This document shows positions 1-8,617 of a stretch of 63,836 bases of DNA, one piece after another. The translations under genes and the position numbers were made by a program. Within the stretch, counting starts at the first letter, position 1; every line of letters starts with the position of its first letter. Below the pieces are notes generated by a model. It made no database searches. It had not been told where the DNA came from and saw only the letters and a list, made by a program, of their open reading frames with translations. Origin of the DNA: Chloroflexota bacterium (GTDB lineage Bacteria > Chloroflexota > UBA11872); the NCBI GenBank assembly GCA_028874175.1, contig JAPPLN010000052.1, forward strand, positions 1 to 63,836, written 5' to 3'.

Positions 1-60
1 GGCGACGAGCTTTTCGCGGAGCTCGTAGGACTGCATGAGGTAGTCGTCGAAGTCCCGCAT
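1..60 (-). CDS. N-terminus of an unidentified protein, cut by the window edge
   Basis: An ATG on the minus strand at 58-60 opens a frame with no stop to the left edge. It encodes 20 residues beginning MRDFDDYLMQSYELREKLVA. A GGAG ribosome-binding site lies about ten bases upstream, at roughly 69-72. The peptide is acidic and helical-looking but too short to place in a family. The gene is divergent from the DUF1801 gene at 182. That it is a real gene is inferred from the start, the Shine-Dalgarno site and the open frame only. Confidence 0.45.
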   Translation of the reverse strand, partial: MRDFDDYLMQSYELREKLVA

Positions 61-181
61 TGGCGTCGCTCCACTGCCGACGGTGGCTTAATGTAGTGGG
101 TAGGGGGACGGTGGAAGAGGCTAAGTCGAGACTCCTCGGCGGACCTCGGAGTGACAGGGAGATGCGTGGAAGGCGGGGGAG

Positions 182-1000
182 ATGTCAGAAGGCGAGTTGA
201 GCGCTTCGGAGTTGATCGATAGGGCGATCGCGGAGTTGGGGGATTGGCGCGGGGAGCGGTTGGCGGAGATTCGGGCGCTGATTCACGCGGTGGACCCGGA
301 GGTGGTGGAGGAATGGAAGTACCGGGGGAGCCCGGTGTGGTCGCGCGACGGGACGCTGGCCGTGGGCAACGCGCAGAAGGACAAGGTGACGATCAGGTTT
401 ATCAACGGCGCGCAGCTGAAGGATCTCGGCAAGGTGTTCAATGCGGGGCTTGGCGGGAAGCAGTGGCGGTCGATCGACATTTCCGAGGGCGACGAGATCG
501 ATCGGGACGCGCTGAAGACGCTGCTGCGCGAGGCGGTGCAATACAACATCGAGAATTCGTACGCACGGCGCAGGGCGCGCTCGAGCGGCAAGCCCATGCT
601 GCTGTCGGGCGGCAATCCGCAGATTGCGAAGGCCGATGGAGACGCGCCGGTGCAGGCGTATATCGCGGCGATGCCGGAGTGGAAGCACGACGTCGGACGG
701 CGGCTGGACGCGCTGATCGAGCGGACGGTGCCCGACGTGCGGAAGGCGGTGCGCTGGAACTCGCCGTGGTACGGGATCGAGGGGATGGGCTGGTTTGTGA
801 CGTACCACGTGTTTACGCGCTACGTGAAAGTGACGTTTACGAACGGCATGCGGCTAGACCCGTTGCCACCCGGCGAAGCCAAGGACCCGGATTCGCGCTG
901 GATTAATATCCACGAGGGCGAACTGGACGAGGCGCAGATGGAGACGTGGGTGCGGCAGGCGGCGGCGGTGCCGGGGTGGTATGGGTTTGACACGATGTAG
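182..1000 (+). CDS. Tandem DUF1801 (YdhG-like) domain protein
   Basis: This 272-residue soluble protein contains two copies of the DUF1801 fold, at about residues 20-125 and 155-265. Each copy carries the family core: EEWKYRGSPVW at 43-53, and a matching VRWNSPWYG stretch after VRKA in the second copy. DUF1801 proteins are usually single-domain and of about 110-150 residues, so this is a duplication within one chain. Members are small SufE/iron-chaperone-like proteins of uncertain function, and nothing here defines a substrate. The ATG at 182 is preceded by GGAAGG with suitable spacing. It is followed on the same strand by an exported dioxygenase without an obvious operon link. Confidence 0.8.
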   Translation: MSEGELSASELIDRAIAELGDWRGERLAEIRALIHAVDPEVVEEWKYRGSPVWSRDGTLAVGNAQKDKVTIRFINGAQLKDLGKVFNAGLGGKQWRSIDISEGDEIDRDALKTLLREAVQYNIENSYARRRARSSGKPMLLSGGNPQIAKADGDAPVQAYIAAMPEWKHDVGRRLDALIERTVPDVRKAVRWNSPWYGIEGMGWFVTYHVFTRYVKVTFTNGMRLDPLPPGEAKDPDSRWINIHEGELDEAQMETWVRQAAAVPGWYGFDTM

Positions 1001-1094
1001 CGGCGCTGGGAATCCGCGGAGGGCTCCCGGTCCGTAGGTTCGTTACATGCGGCGCCGAGGGAATCAGGCGGCCGATGAAGGGTGTGGAGCGGCC

Positions 1095-1799
1095 ATGCGG
1101 GTGGTGAGGGTGGCGGCCCTTGTCGTGCTGCTGGCAGTGGCGGTGGTTGGTTGCGGTCCCAGTGGGGAGGACTCGACTACAGGCGTTGGTACAGCCGCGG
1201 TTGAGACGGCGGCGGCACCAGAGGCGGACTGCGAGGCGACGCCGCGGCAGACGGAAGGGCCCTTCTATTTCGATATCGGTGAGATTCGACGGGAGATCAC
1301 CGAGGGGAAGCCGGGGACGCCGCTGCTGGTGGCGTTGCGGTTTGTGGCGGCAGGTTCGTGTGAGCCGATTCGGGATGTGTTCGTGGACATCTGGCATACC
1401 GACGCGGCGGGGCAGTACTCGGGGTATCCGGGACAGGGCGACGATCGCGCGGATACCTCGGGCGAAACATTTCTGCGCGGGCGGCAGGTGACGGACGCCG
1501 AGGGGCGGGTGGAGTTCGAGACGATCTATCCGGGCTGGTATCCGGGCCGGACGGTTCACATCCACTTCAGGGCCTTCACAAGCGAGGGGCGGCTGATCGC
1601 GTCGCAGCTCTACTTTCCGGACGAGGTTTCCGACGCCGTCTTCGAGTCCGAGCCCTATTCCGGACGCGGGCCTCGCGGAACGAGGAATACGAACGGTTCG
1701 GTCGGGAGGGACGACGCCGATCAGCAAGCGCTAATGGGGCAACTGACGTCGAACGGCGATGGGTACGTGGTGTCGCTGACGGTCGGCGTGGTGCGCTAA
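1095..1799 (+). CDS. Exported intradiol ring-cleavage dioxygenase (protocatechuate 3,4-dioxygenase-like lipoprotein)
   Basis: Non-haem Fe(III) intradiol dioxygenases open catechol-type rings between the hydroxyls. This 234-residue protein shows the family core: TEGPFYFD at 53-60, DIWHTDAAGQYSGY at 98-111 and GWYPGRTVHIHF at 147-158. The expected iron ligands are Tyr108, Tyr149, His155 and His157. The start at 1095 was preferred over the in-frame ATG at 1047 because it puts a signal peptide at the N-terminus, residues 1-19, ending in a lipobox-like VVGC with Cys20. It is therefore probably anchored outside the cytoplasm, like other secreted intradiol dioxygenases whose substrates are often undefined. 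The mature N-terminus is a short Thr/Ala-rich linker. Confidence 0.88.
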   Translation: MRVVRVAALVVLLAVAVVGCGPSGEDSTTGVGTAAVETAAAPEADCEATPRQTEGPFYFDIGEIRREITEGKPGTPLLVALRFVAAGSCEPIRDVFVDIWHTDAAGQYSGYPGQGDDRADTSGETFLRGRQVTDAEGRVEFETIYPGWYPGRTVHIHFRAFTSEGRLIASQLYFPDEVSDAVFESEPYSGRGPRGTRNTNGSVGRDDADQQALMGQLTSNGDGYVVSLTVGVVR

Positions 1800-1868
1800 G
1801 AGCGGATGCGGCAGGGTTGCGTGTTCGGTGTGTGGTCTGAGCGAGTCCGGCGCCGGTAGGGGGATGCG

Positions 1869-2942
1869 ATGAGGAGTTCCCGACCAAAGGTTCTGATCGT
1901 CTGCAGCCGAGAGGTGCACGACCTGAGCTTTCTGGCGGAGGACCTGGAGCGGTTGTCGGCGGTGGCGGAGTGGGCGTGGTTGGAGTTGGAAGGCGGGGAG
2001 GCGTTTGGGGCGAATGAGGATGCGGGGGCGATTGGGCAGCTGATGGCGAAGGTGGGCGACGTGGACGGGGTGGTGGTGTCGCATGGGTCGCCGAGGATCA
2101 GCGCGGAGGTGATGGACGCGGCGCCGCAGCTGAAGATCATCGGCGAGCTGGAGGGGGACCGGTTCGCGTACCGGATCGATGTGGAGGCGGCATGGGCACG
2201 GGGAATCCGGACGGTGGATACCACGCATGGGTCGTCGTACCCGGTGGCGGAGTGGGCGCTTGGGCTGATCCTGATTTCGCTGCGGAACGCGGGGGAGAGT
2301 TTCAGGAAGATCCTGGCGGGAGACACGGCGAAGCCGGCCAGGGACGACTTTGGGTTCGTGCACGGCGAGTTAACCGGCAAGCGGGTGGGGCTGATCGGCT
2401 GCGGGCACATCGGGCGGCGGCTGGTGAAGTTGCTGGCGCCGTTCGAGGTGGAAGTCCGGGTATACGACCCGTACCTGGCGAGCGAGATGCCGGATGCGAT
2501 CGGGGTAGTGAAGACGTCGCTGGAGCAGGTGCTCTCGAAGTCCGACGCGATCGTCTGCCTGGCGCCGCATACGCCCGCAACCGAGGGCATGATCGGGCAG
2601 CGGGAGTTGGATCTGATTCCGTCCAACGCGGTGTTTGTGAACGTGTCGCGCGGGGTCGTGGTGGACAGCGACGCGTTGATCGAGCGGCTCAAGCGCGGGG
2701 ATATCGTGGCGGGGCTGGACGTGTTCGATCCGGAGCCGATTCCGCCGGACAGCGAGATCATCGGGCTGCCGAACGTCTTCCTGAGCCCGCACATCGCAGG
2801 AGTGACGCTGGCAAGCCGGCACCGATTCTTCAGCCTGATGGTGGATGAGCTGGAGCGGTTCTTCGGGGGCGAGGAGCCGCTGTTTGAGTTGACGCCGAGG
2901 TCGATGGCGAACCGGCGGGGAGCGGCGGCGGAGCAGGGCTGA
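1869..2942 (+). CDS. D-isomer-specific 2-hydroxyacid dehydrogenase family protein
   Basis: A cytosolic NAD(P)-dependent oxidoreductase of 357 residues, likely interconverting a 2-hydroxyacid and a 2-oxoacid. The Rossmann motif GLIGCGHIGRR lies at 174-184, and the acidic residue ending the second strand is in VYDP near 200. Catalytic residues fit the family: Arg261 in NVSRG, Glu289 in DVFDPEP and His308 in SPHIAG. The N-terminal 110 residues form the split substrate-binding domain and resemble the D-3-phosphoglycerate dehydrogenase branch, without ACT or intervening domains at the C-terminus. The exact substrate cannot be read from the sequence. It ends 11 bp from a convergent methyltransferase gene. 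Confidence 0.9.
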   Translation: MRSSRPKVLIVCSREVHDLSFLAEDLERLSAVAEWAWLELEGGEAFGANEDAGAIGQLMAKVGDVDGVVVSHGSPRISAEVMDAAPQLKIIGELEGDRFAYRIDVEAAWARGIRTVDTTHGSSYPVAEWALGLILISLRNAGESFRKILAGDTAKPARDDFGFVHGELTGKRVGLIGCGHIGRRLVKLLAPFEVEVRVYDPYLASEMPDAIGVVKTSLEQVLSKSDAIVCLAPHTPATEGMIGQRELDLIPSNAVFVNVSRGVVVDSDALIERLKRGDIVAGLDVFDPEPIPPDSEIIGLPNVFLSPHIAGVTLASRHRFFSLMVDELERFFGGEEPLFELTPRSMANRRGAAAEQG

Positions 2943-2952
2943 GCGGGAAGCG

Positions 2953-3600
2953 TCAGCGCTTTCGGGCAAGGACTAACGGATGGTCCTCGGTGTCTCCCAG
3001 AGTGGTGTCGTCATAGCCGCGGGCCGTTGACGATGTCTCAAGCACCTGAAATCCAACGCCGGCCAGCGTCTCCAAGTATTCCTCGAGGCTGTAGTTGCTC
3101 CAGTACATGGTCACGCCGAAGAAGCCGTCCTCGGTGTAGCCCGCTTCGTGGTGGTGACTCAGGGTGCAGAGGAGATATCCGCCGGGCTTGAGCCAGCGAT
3201 GAATGCTTTGGAACAGCGCCGACTGCTGCTCTCGAGGCAGGTGGAAGATCGAGCAGATGGCGACGACGGCGTCGAAGCTGGACGGGTCGAAGTCGATCGA
3301 CGTGACGTCGGCACATACGAAGTGGCCGGCCGGGACGTTTCGGCGTGCCAGGCGGACCATTTCGGGCGAGACATCCACGCCGGTGATGCGGTGGCGCTTG
3401 GCCAGCGTCCAAGCGATTGGCACGCCTGCACCGCAGCCCAGATCCAGCACGTCGGCAGCGTGGTCCAGCCGATCCAATAGTCCCCGCAACTCGGTCGGAG
3501 CCTGTGTCTTGCGAGCCTCGTGGTACGCCCGGGCGCAGGCGTCATATCCTCGTCTGACCAACGCTCGGTAGTCAGCTTCTGGATTCGTCGCCGGGATCAC
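2953..3600 (-). CDS. Class I SAM-dependent methyltransferase
   Basis: A 215-residue Rossmann-fold methyltransferase. Motif I is VLDLGCGAGVPI at 51-62, motif II ends in GVDVSPEM, and the post-motif segment FDAVVAICSIFHLPR is typical of small-molecule methyltransferases of the Methyltransf_11/25 type. The start is a GTG at 3600 with a GAGGGA sequence upstream. It lies opposite the amidohydrolase gene that begins at 3678, so the two have divergent promoters in about 80 bp. The acceptor is unknown. Confidence 0.85.
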   Translation of the reverse strand: MIPATNPEADYRALVRRGYDACARAYHEARKTQAPTELRGLLDRLDHAADVLDLGCGAGVPIAWTLAKRHRITGVDVSPEMVRLARRNVPAGHFVCADVTSIDFDPSSFDAVVAICSIFHLPREQQSALFQSIHRWLKPGGYLLCTLSHHHEAGYTEDGFFGVTMYWSNYSLEEYLETLAGVGFQVLETSSTARGYDDTTLGDTEDHPLVLARKR

Positions 3601-3677
3601 GGCACCACGTCCCTCAATGCCTCCGGCGTCGATGCAGAAGCCGTGCCGAGATGTCGCTCGAGGCAGGAGACACCCTC

Positions 3678-4550
3678 ATGGACAAGCTGGCATTCGTCGA
3701 TACGCACATTCACCTGTATGACATGCAGCACCCGGAACTGATTTACGGCCACTGGCAGCCGGGGGTTCCGCATCACACGCTGGGGTGGCAGATACAGAAG
3801 CTGGCCGAGCGGAACTACGTCGCTGAGGACTATATCGCCGAGACGCGGAACGCGAACGTGACGAAGGCGGTGCACGTGCAGGCGGCGATCGGCAGCCCGG
3901 ACCCGGTGACGGAGACGGAATGGCTGCAGGAGGCGGCGGAGCGGACCGGGTTTCCGCACGGGATCGTGGCGCACGCGGACCTGCGCGATCCCGGCGTGGG
4001 CGAGGTGTTGGAGCGGCATTGCGAGTCGCCCAACATGCGGGGGATCCGGGACTTCTCGTATGGCGACTACCTCGTGGAGCCGGACTATCACCGGGGCTTT
4101 GCGCTCTTTGAGCAGTTCAACCTGGTCTCGAGCATGCCGGCCCAGTGGCAGGACATGGAAAAGGTGCGGGACCTGGCCCACAAGTTTCCGAACATCACGA
4201 TCGTGGTGGATCACACCGGGATGCCGGATGAGCGGACGGAGGAGTACTTCGAGAACTGGAAACGGGGCGTGGCCATTGCGGCCAGCTGTGACAACGTCCG
4301 CTGGAAGATCTCGGGCCTGGGGATGGGCGACCACGACTGGACCGTGGACAGCATCCGGCCGTACGTGCTGACGTCGATCGAGACGGTGGGCGTGGAGCGT
4401 TGTTTCTTCGGCACCAACTGGCCGGTGGACTGGCTGTGGAGCACGTACGACGCAGTGATCGACGCCTACACGGAGATTGTTGCCGACTTCAGCCGGGAGG
4501 AGCAGATCCGGCTGTTCTCGGGGACGGCGGAGGAGATTTACCGCATCTGA
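3678..4550 (+). CDS. TIM-barrel amidohydrolase (amidohydrolase 2 / COG3618-like)
   Basis: A 290-residue metal-dependent hydrolase of the amidohydrolase superfamily. The first metal site is DTHIHLYD with His10 and His12. Later landmarks are VVDHTGMP on a barrel strand and FFGTNWPVDWLW near the C-terminus, where the conserved last-strand residues sit. Proteins of this group include lactonases (L-fuconolactonase, 2-pyrone-4,6-dicarboxylate hydrolase), so a lactonase or decarboxylase reaction is plausible but not proven. The start at 3678 was chosen over 3651 because GGAG precedes it at good spacing and the motif then sits at the usual distance from the N-terminus. It ends 25 bp before a convergent sterol-reductase-like gene. 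Confidence 0.85.
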   Translation: MDKLAFVDTHIHLYDMQHPELIYGHWQPGVPHHTLGWQIQKLAERNYVAEDYIAETRNANVTKAVHVQAAIGSPDPVTETEWLQEAAERTGFPHGIVAHADLRDPGVGEVLERHCESPNMRGIRDFSYGDYLVEPDYHRGFALFEQFNLVSSMPAQWQDMEKVRDLAHKFPNITIVVDHTGMPDERTEEYFENWKRGVAIAASCDNVRWKISGLGMGDHDWTVDSIRPYVLTSIETVGVERCFFGTNWPVDWLWSTYDAVIDAYTEIVADFSREEQIRLFSGTAEEIYRI

Positions 4551-4575
4551 GCGAAGGCGGCTGTCGGACGTCCGG

Positions 4576-5715
4576 TCAGTAGACCCAGGGGCAGATGCGG
4601 TACTTGACGCGGGCCTTGTATTCGGCCCACTTCTCCTCGCCGTACTTCTCGGCACAGTGCGCCTCGTCGTCCCATTGGCGCCAGGTGAATAGCGAGACGA
4701 TGAAGATGAAGTAGGTCCAGGCCCAGAGATTGGTGAAGTGACCGAAGGAGAGGCCGATAGCAAAGCAGGCGAATCCTTCGCCCATGTAGTTGAAGTGACG
4801 GGCCGCGCCCCAGAATCCGCTGCAGAGAATCTTGCGATCGCCGGCCTGGATGTATTCGGGCTCGATGATCCCGAGAAACTTGCGGTCGGGCCAGCGCTTG
4901 AACCAGTATTTCTGCAAGTTGCCGCCGCGCGAGATGGACCAGCCGAAGACGAGGAGAAGCGCGGTTCCAATGAGCCACACGTAGGTCCAGGGCGCCGGGA
5001 ATTCGGGGTTCGGATAGACGGCCATACCCCAGAGCGGGAGGATGTACAGCCAGCCGTAGATGATGAGTCCGCCCCAGATCAACTTGAAGCCGAGTTTTTC
5101 GTGGATCAGGTCGTAGGTGTAGAGCTGAACGCGCTCGAAGATGAAGTAGTCGAAGATGTATAGCGTGAAGAATGCGGTATAGAGAAAGACGCCGGGATTG
5201 AAGTTGTCGCCGAAGCGGTCGTAGTGCCATGAGGCTCCTGACATTGCGTTGAGCACCAGCATGGTTCCGCCGACGACGTACAGGTACATCTTGAGATCGA
5301 ATCGCTCATTGAATAGCGAGTGCTCGAGGGAACGGCCGGTCCAGAACGCGTGGAAAGGATTCTTGATCTCGCCTTGCGGCTGACTGAGCATGGCGACGAG
5401 GGCAATGAGCGCGGCAAATACGGTGCCCCCGGCCACGGCGTAGACCGCGGAGCGGTAGAACCAGTCGCGTGGCATGCCGGTGACTTCAGTCGCCCATACG
5501 ACGATGGCGATGATGAAGACGAGCAGACCGTTAAGCCGATAGTTGCGGGGCTCTCCGGTTTCCGGGTTGATGACGTAGCCGGGAACGCGGCGGGCCGGCA
5601 GGACGACCTGGGCAACGAAGAACACGGCAAAGATGATGAGAGGCGTGAAGAAGCCGAGGACTGCTTCGGTTGGGGAAAGCTCGAAGAGGTGTTCGATACC
5701 AAGCCATTCAATCAT
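4576..5715 (-). CDS. ERG4/ERG24-family sterol reductase, copy A
   Basis: A polytopic membrane protein of 379 residues with about nine to ten hydrophobic segments. Family hallmarks are visible. GEPRNYRLNGLLVF, about residues 53-66, corresponds to the YRxNG motif. SGFWGAARHFNYMGE matches the signature xSGxWGxxRHxNYxGD. The C-terminus YGEEKWAEY...VKYRICPWVY matches the terminal YG...W..Y...VPYRIIPxIY. The family includes C-14, C-7 and C-24(28) sterol reductases, which use NADPH to reduce sterol double bonds. Which bond this enzyme reduces cannot be told. The ATG at 5715 was preferred over an in-frame TTG at 5730 because copy B begins with the same MIEWLGIEHL. A GGGGGA site precedes it. It is one of two tandem paralogues at the left end of the sterol-like locus. 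Confidence 0.88.
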   Translation of the reverse strand: MIEWLGIEHLFELSPTEAVLGFFTPLIIFAVFFVAQVVLPARRVPGYVINPETGEPRNYRLNGLLVFIIAIVVWATEVTGMPRDWFYRSAVYAVAGGTVFAALIALVAMLSQPQGEIKNPFHAFWTGRSLEHSLFNERFDLKMYLYVVGGTMLVLNAMSGASWHYDRFGDNFNPGVFLYTAFFTLYIFDYFIFERVQLYTYDLIHEKLGFKLIWGGLIIYGWLYILPLWGMAVYPNPEFPAPWTYVWLIGTALLLVFGWSISRGGNLQKYWFKRWPDRKFLGIIEPEYIQAGDRKILCSGFWGAARHFNYMGEGFACFAIGLSFGHFTNLWAWTYFIFIVSLFTWRQWDDEAHCAEKYGEEKWAEYKARVKYRICPWVY

Positions 5716-5839
5716 GATCGGTTCCCCCAACTTTCAGTGCCGCGGCGAGTATGGAGACGATGATGGAAGCGGTCAATGAGTGGCCAGCCTTTCCTCGCAG
5801 AGTCGGCGGCACACGTTTTGGCACTCACTGGGACGTAGC

Positions 5840-6979
5840 TCAGTAGACCCAGGGACAGATGCGGTATTTGACGCGGGCCTGGTACTCGGCCCATTTCTCG
5901 GGGCCGTACTTCCGGGCGCAGTAGTGGTCGTCCTCGCGCTGGCGGATGACGAAGAGGGTGACGATCCAGATGAAGTAGGACCAGGCCCAGAGATTGGTGA
6001 AGTGGCCGAAGGCCAGCGCGATGGCGGAGGAGTGGAACCACTCGCCGAGGTAATTCATGTGGCGGGACGCGCCCCAAAAGCCGTTGACCAGGATCTTGCG
6101 GTCGCCGGCCTGGATGTACTCCGGCTGGATGAGCCCGAGGAACTTGCGATCGGGCCAGCGCTTGAAGGTGTACTTCTGCATGTTGGCGCCACGGGAAATC
6201 ACCCACCCGGTCAAATACAGGGCCGCCGCCGCGATGAGCCAGACGTACGTCCAGACCGTGGAGAATCCGGGGCTGGGATGCGCGGCCATGCCCCAGAGGG
6301 GGAGGATGTAGATCCAGCCGTAGACCATGAGGCCGCCCCAGAACATCTTGAAGCCGAGCTTCTCGTAGATCACGTCGAAGGTATAGAGTTGGACGCGCTC
6401 GAAGATGAAGTAGTCCGTTACGTAATACGTATAGAACGCGGCGACCAGGAAGACGCCAGGATTGGCGTTTTCGCCGAAGCGCTCCAGGTGCCAGGCGGCC
6501 GCGGACAGGGCGTTGAGCGAAAACATGGAGCCGCCGACGACGTAGAAGTACATTTTCAGGTCGATGCGTTCCTTCAAGAACGACAACTCCTGGACGCGCC
6601 CGATCCAGAACGCCGCTATTGGGTTCCCGGTTTCGTCTTTTGGCTGGCTGAAGACGGCTATGGCTGTAGCTATGGCTACGACCACCGTGCCGCCGGCTAC
6701 GGCGTAGACGGAGGACTGGTAGAACCACTCACGCGGCATTCCGGTGAGCTCGAACGCCCACACGATGACCGCAATTGCATACACCAGGAGACCGTTGAGC
6801 CGATAGCTGCGGGGTTTGCCGGTCTCGGGATTTGTGACGTACCCCGGAACACGGATTCCCGGCAGGACGAGCTGCACGACGAAGAATATGGCGAAGATAA
6901 TCAGCGGGGTAAAGAAGCCGAGAATCGATTCGGTTGGGGAAAGTTCGAAGAGGTGTTCGATTCCGAGCCACTCAATCAC
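5840..6979 (-). CDS. ERG4/ERG24-family sterol reductase, copy B
   Basis: This paralogue of the gene at 4576-5715 has the same 379-residue length, aligns without gaps, and by eye is identical at roughly two thirds of positions. It keeps the YRLNG motif, NGFWGASRHMNYLGE and the C-terminal VKYRICPWVY. It starts at GTG 6979, preceded by GGAGGG about 15 bases upstream. The two copies lie head-to-tail with 124 bp between them, so co-transcription is possible. Differences concentrate in the membrane segments between residues 95 and 190, as expected if the paralogues accept different sterol double bonds or substrates. Eukaryotic ERG24 (C-14) and ERG4 (C-24(28)) are likewise paralogues. That this pair splits the two roles is inference only. 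Confidence 0.88.
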   Translation of the reverse strand: MIEWLGIEHLFELSPTESILGFFTPLIIFAIFFVVQLVLPGIRVPGYVTNPETGKPRSYRLNGLLVYAIAVIVWAFELTGMPREWFYQSSVYAVAGGTVVVAIATAIAVFSQPKDETGNPIAAFWIGRVQELSFLKERIDLKMYFYVVGGSMFSLNALSAAAWHLERFGENANPGVFLVAAFYTYYVTDYFIFERVQLYTFDVIYEKLGFKMFWGGLMVYGWIYILPLWGMAAHPSPGFSTVWTYVWLIAAAALYLTGWVISRGANMQKYTFKRWPDRKFLGLIQPEYIQAGDRKILVNGFWGASRHMNYLGEWFHSSAIALAFGHFTNLWAWSYFIWIVTLFVIRQREDDHYCARKYGPEKWAEYQARVKYRICPWVY

Positions 6980-7220
6980 GACTGAAAGCCCCGCCCTCCA
7001 GCGATGCGGTAAGTATGGACAGGGGGCGGGAGACGGTCAATCAGCCGCGACGGCAACGAGGCCGCGACCATGCGAGTTGCCGTTGGTCAAGAACAGCGTT
7101 GGAGGCCACATGCGACGCGGCGCATTGCGTCACCGCATGGCCGGCCCCGGTCCAGCTGCCATAGGCTGGTCAGCGGTGGAGTGATTGTTGCACCGACGCA
7201 CCTCAGGAGGAGACGGCCGC

Positions 7221-7619
7221 GTGAGTCTCGACCAGATTCGTCACTACCAGAGCAAGCTCGCCTATGAAATGGATTCGGCGGACCTGTATGAGGCGCTGGA
7301 GAATGGCGAGCCGATCGTGGTGGTTGACGGACGCTCGGCGGGCGCCTTCGAACAGGAGCACATTCCTGGCGCCATCAGCCTTCCGCATCGAGAGATCAGC
7401 GCCAATGCGACGGCGTCGCTCGACGCGTCAAAGCGCTACGTCTGTTACTGCGACGGCATCGGCTGCAATGCTTCGACGAAGACGGCGCTGAAGCTGTTGA
7501 CGCTTGGCTTTGAGGTGCGTGAACTGACGGGCGGGCTGGACTGGTGGAAGCGGGACGGCTACGCCACGCACCAATCTCCAGGAGGAACCGGAGTCGAGTC
7601 GGGCTGCGGATGCCACTGA
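7221..7619 (+). CDS. Rhodanese-domain sulfurtransferase
   Basis: A single-domain rhodanese of 132 residues. VVVDGRSAGAFEQEHIPGA at about 33-51 is the CH2A-type motif. The active loop follows in YVCYCDGIGCNAST, with Cys77 as the likely persulfide-carrying residue and Cys82 within the loop. The C-terminus ends in CGCH, a possible metal or sulfur site. The start is GTG 7221, because AGGAGGAG lies eight to nine bases upstream. The open frame extends back to 7185 without a Shine-Dalgarno sequence. It sits between the sterol reductases and PPK2 and shows no obvious link to sterol chemistry. Confidence 0.85.
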   Translation: MSLDQIRHYQSKLAYEMDSADLYEALENGEPIVVVDGRSAGAFEQEHIPGAISLPHREISANATASLDASKRYVCYCDGIGCNASTKTALKLLTLGFEVRELTGGLDWWKRDGYATHQSPGGTGVESGCGCH

Positions 7620-7635
7620 GCCGCGCCGGTGGGCG

Positions 7636-8598
7636 CTACCAGACTTCGTTCTTGGCGTAGAGGGACTTTGCGGGCCCAATCAGCTTGGGATCGGGTTTGG
7701 GCACGCGCCTCGCGACTTCGGGGTCGTACTCGAAGCTCCGCAGCACGTAGCGCATGCAATTGAGGCGGGCGCGCTTCTTGTCGTCCGACTTCACGACCAC
7801 CCAGGGGGACGCCCTGGTATCGGTGGCCGCGAACATCAGCTTCTTCGCCTCAGTGAATTCGTCCCAGAGCGGGAGCGACCGCCGGTCGACATCGCTGAGC
7901 TTCCACTGCTTGAGGCTGTCCCGGGCGCGCGACATGACGCGGCGGAGCTGCTCCTCCTGGCTGACCGAGAACCAGAACTTGAACAGGCGGAGGCCTTCGT
8001 TGATCAGCATTTCCTCGAAGAGGACGGTGTCCCGGAGGAAGCGGACGGTCTCCGCCGGCGTGCAGAAGCCCATGACAGGCTCGACCACCGCCCGGTTGTA
8101 CCAGGAGCGGTCGAAGAACACGATTTCTCCGTTCGTGGGCAGGTGCTGGACGTAGCGCTGGAAGTACCACTGGCCACGCTCGCGCTCGGTGGGGGCCGGC
8201 AGCGCGACGACGGTGGCGCCGCGCGGATTGAGGTGCTCCATGAAGCGCTTGATGGTTCCGCCCTTGCCGGCGGCGTCCCGCCCTTCGAACAGCAAGACGA
8301 TGCGCTGTCCGGACTCCTGGACCCAATTCTGAAGCTTCAGCAACTCGACCTGAAGCTCGGCCTTGCTGGCCTCGTATGTTCGCCGCCCCATCTTGGTGGG
8401 GTAGGGGTAGGAGTCGCTGATGATCTGCCGGCGGCCGGCCTTTCCGACTTTTCGCAGGACTTTCCGAGGGATTCCGTCCGTTGGAATCAGAATCCCGGAA
8501 CTCTCTTGAACCGCAGGTGCTTCCGCCACGGAATTACCGTACGAGGGAGGCTCGGCCGCGTCAATCGCCGACGGCGGGGCCGCCGCGCCGGATGACAC
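7636..8598 (-). CDS. ppk2: Polyphosphate kinase 2 family protein
   Basis: PPK2 enzymes transfer phosphate between polyphosphate and nucleotides. This protein has the P-loop EGRDAAGKGGTI, the lid region after FFDRSWYNRAVVEPVMGF, the LPAPTERERGQWYFQRY stretch and the DVDRRSLPLW segment of the family. The single P-loop domain and the 300-340 residue length fit class I PPK2. The start is uncertain. The frame is open to a GTG at 8658, but that would overlap the divergent flavoprotein gene starting at 8618. GTG at 8598 or GTG at 8529 are alternatives, and none has a clear Shine-Dalgarno site. The core begins near IPRKVLRKVGKAGRR. It is probably a housekeeping gene embedded in the sterol-like locus. 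Confidence 0.9.
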   Translation of the reverse strand: MSSGAAAPPSAIDAAEPPSYGNSVAEAPAVQESSGILIPTDGIPRKVLRKVGKAGRRQIISDSYPYPTKMGRRTYEASKAELQVELLKLQNWVQESGQRIVLLFEGRDAAGKGGTIKRFMEHLNPRGATVVALPAPTERERGQWYFQRYVQHLPTNGEIVFFDRSWYNRAVVEPVMGFCTPAETVRFLRDTVLFEEMLINEGLRLFKFWFSVSQEEQLRRVMSRARDSLKQWKLSDVDRRSLPLWDEFTEAKKLMFAATDTRASPWVVVKSDDKKRARLNCMRYVLRSFEYDPEVARRVPKPDPKLIGPAKSLYAKNEVW

Positions 8599-8617
8599 CC
8601 GAGGGTTTCGAGGCGCG

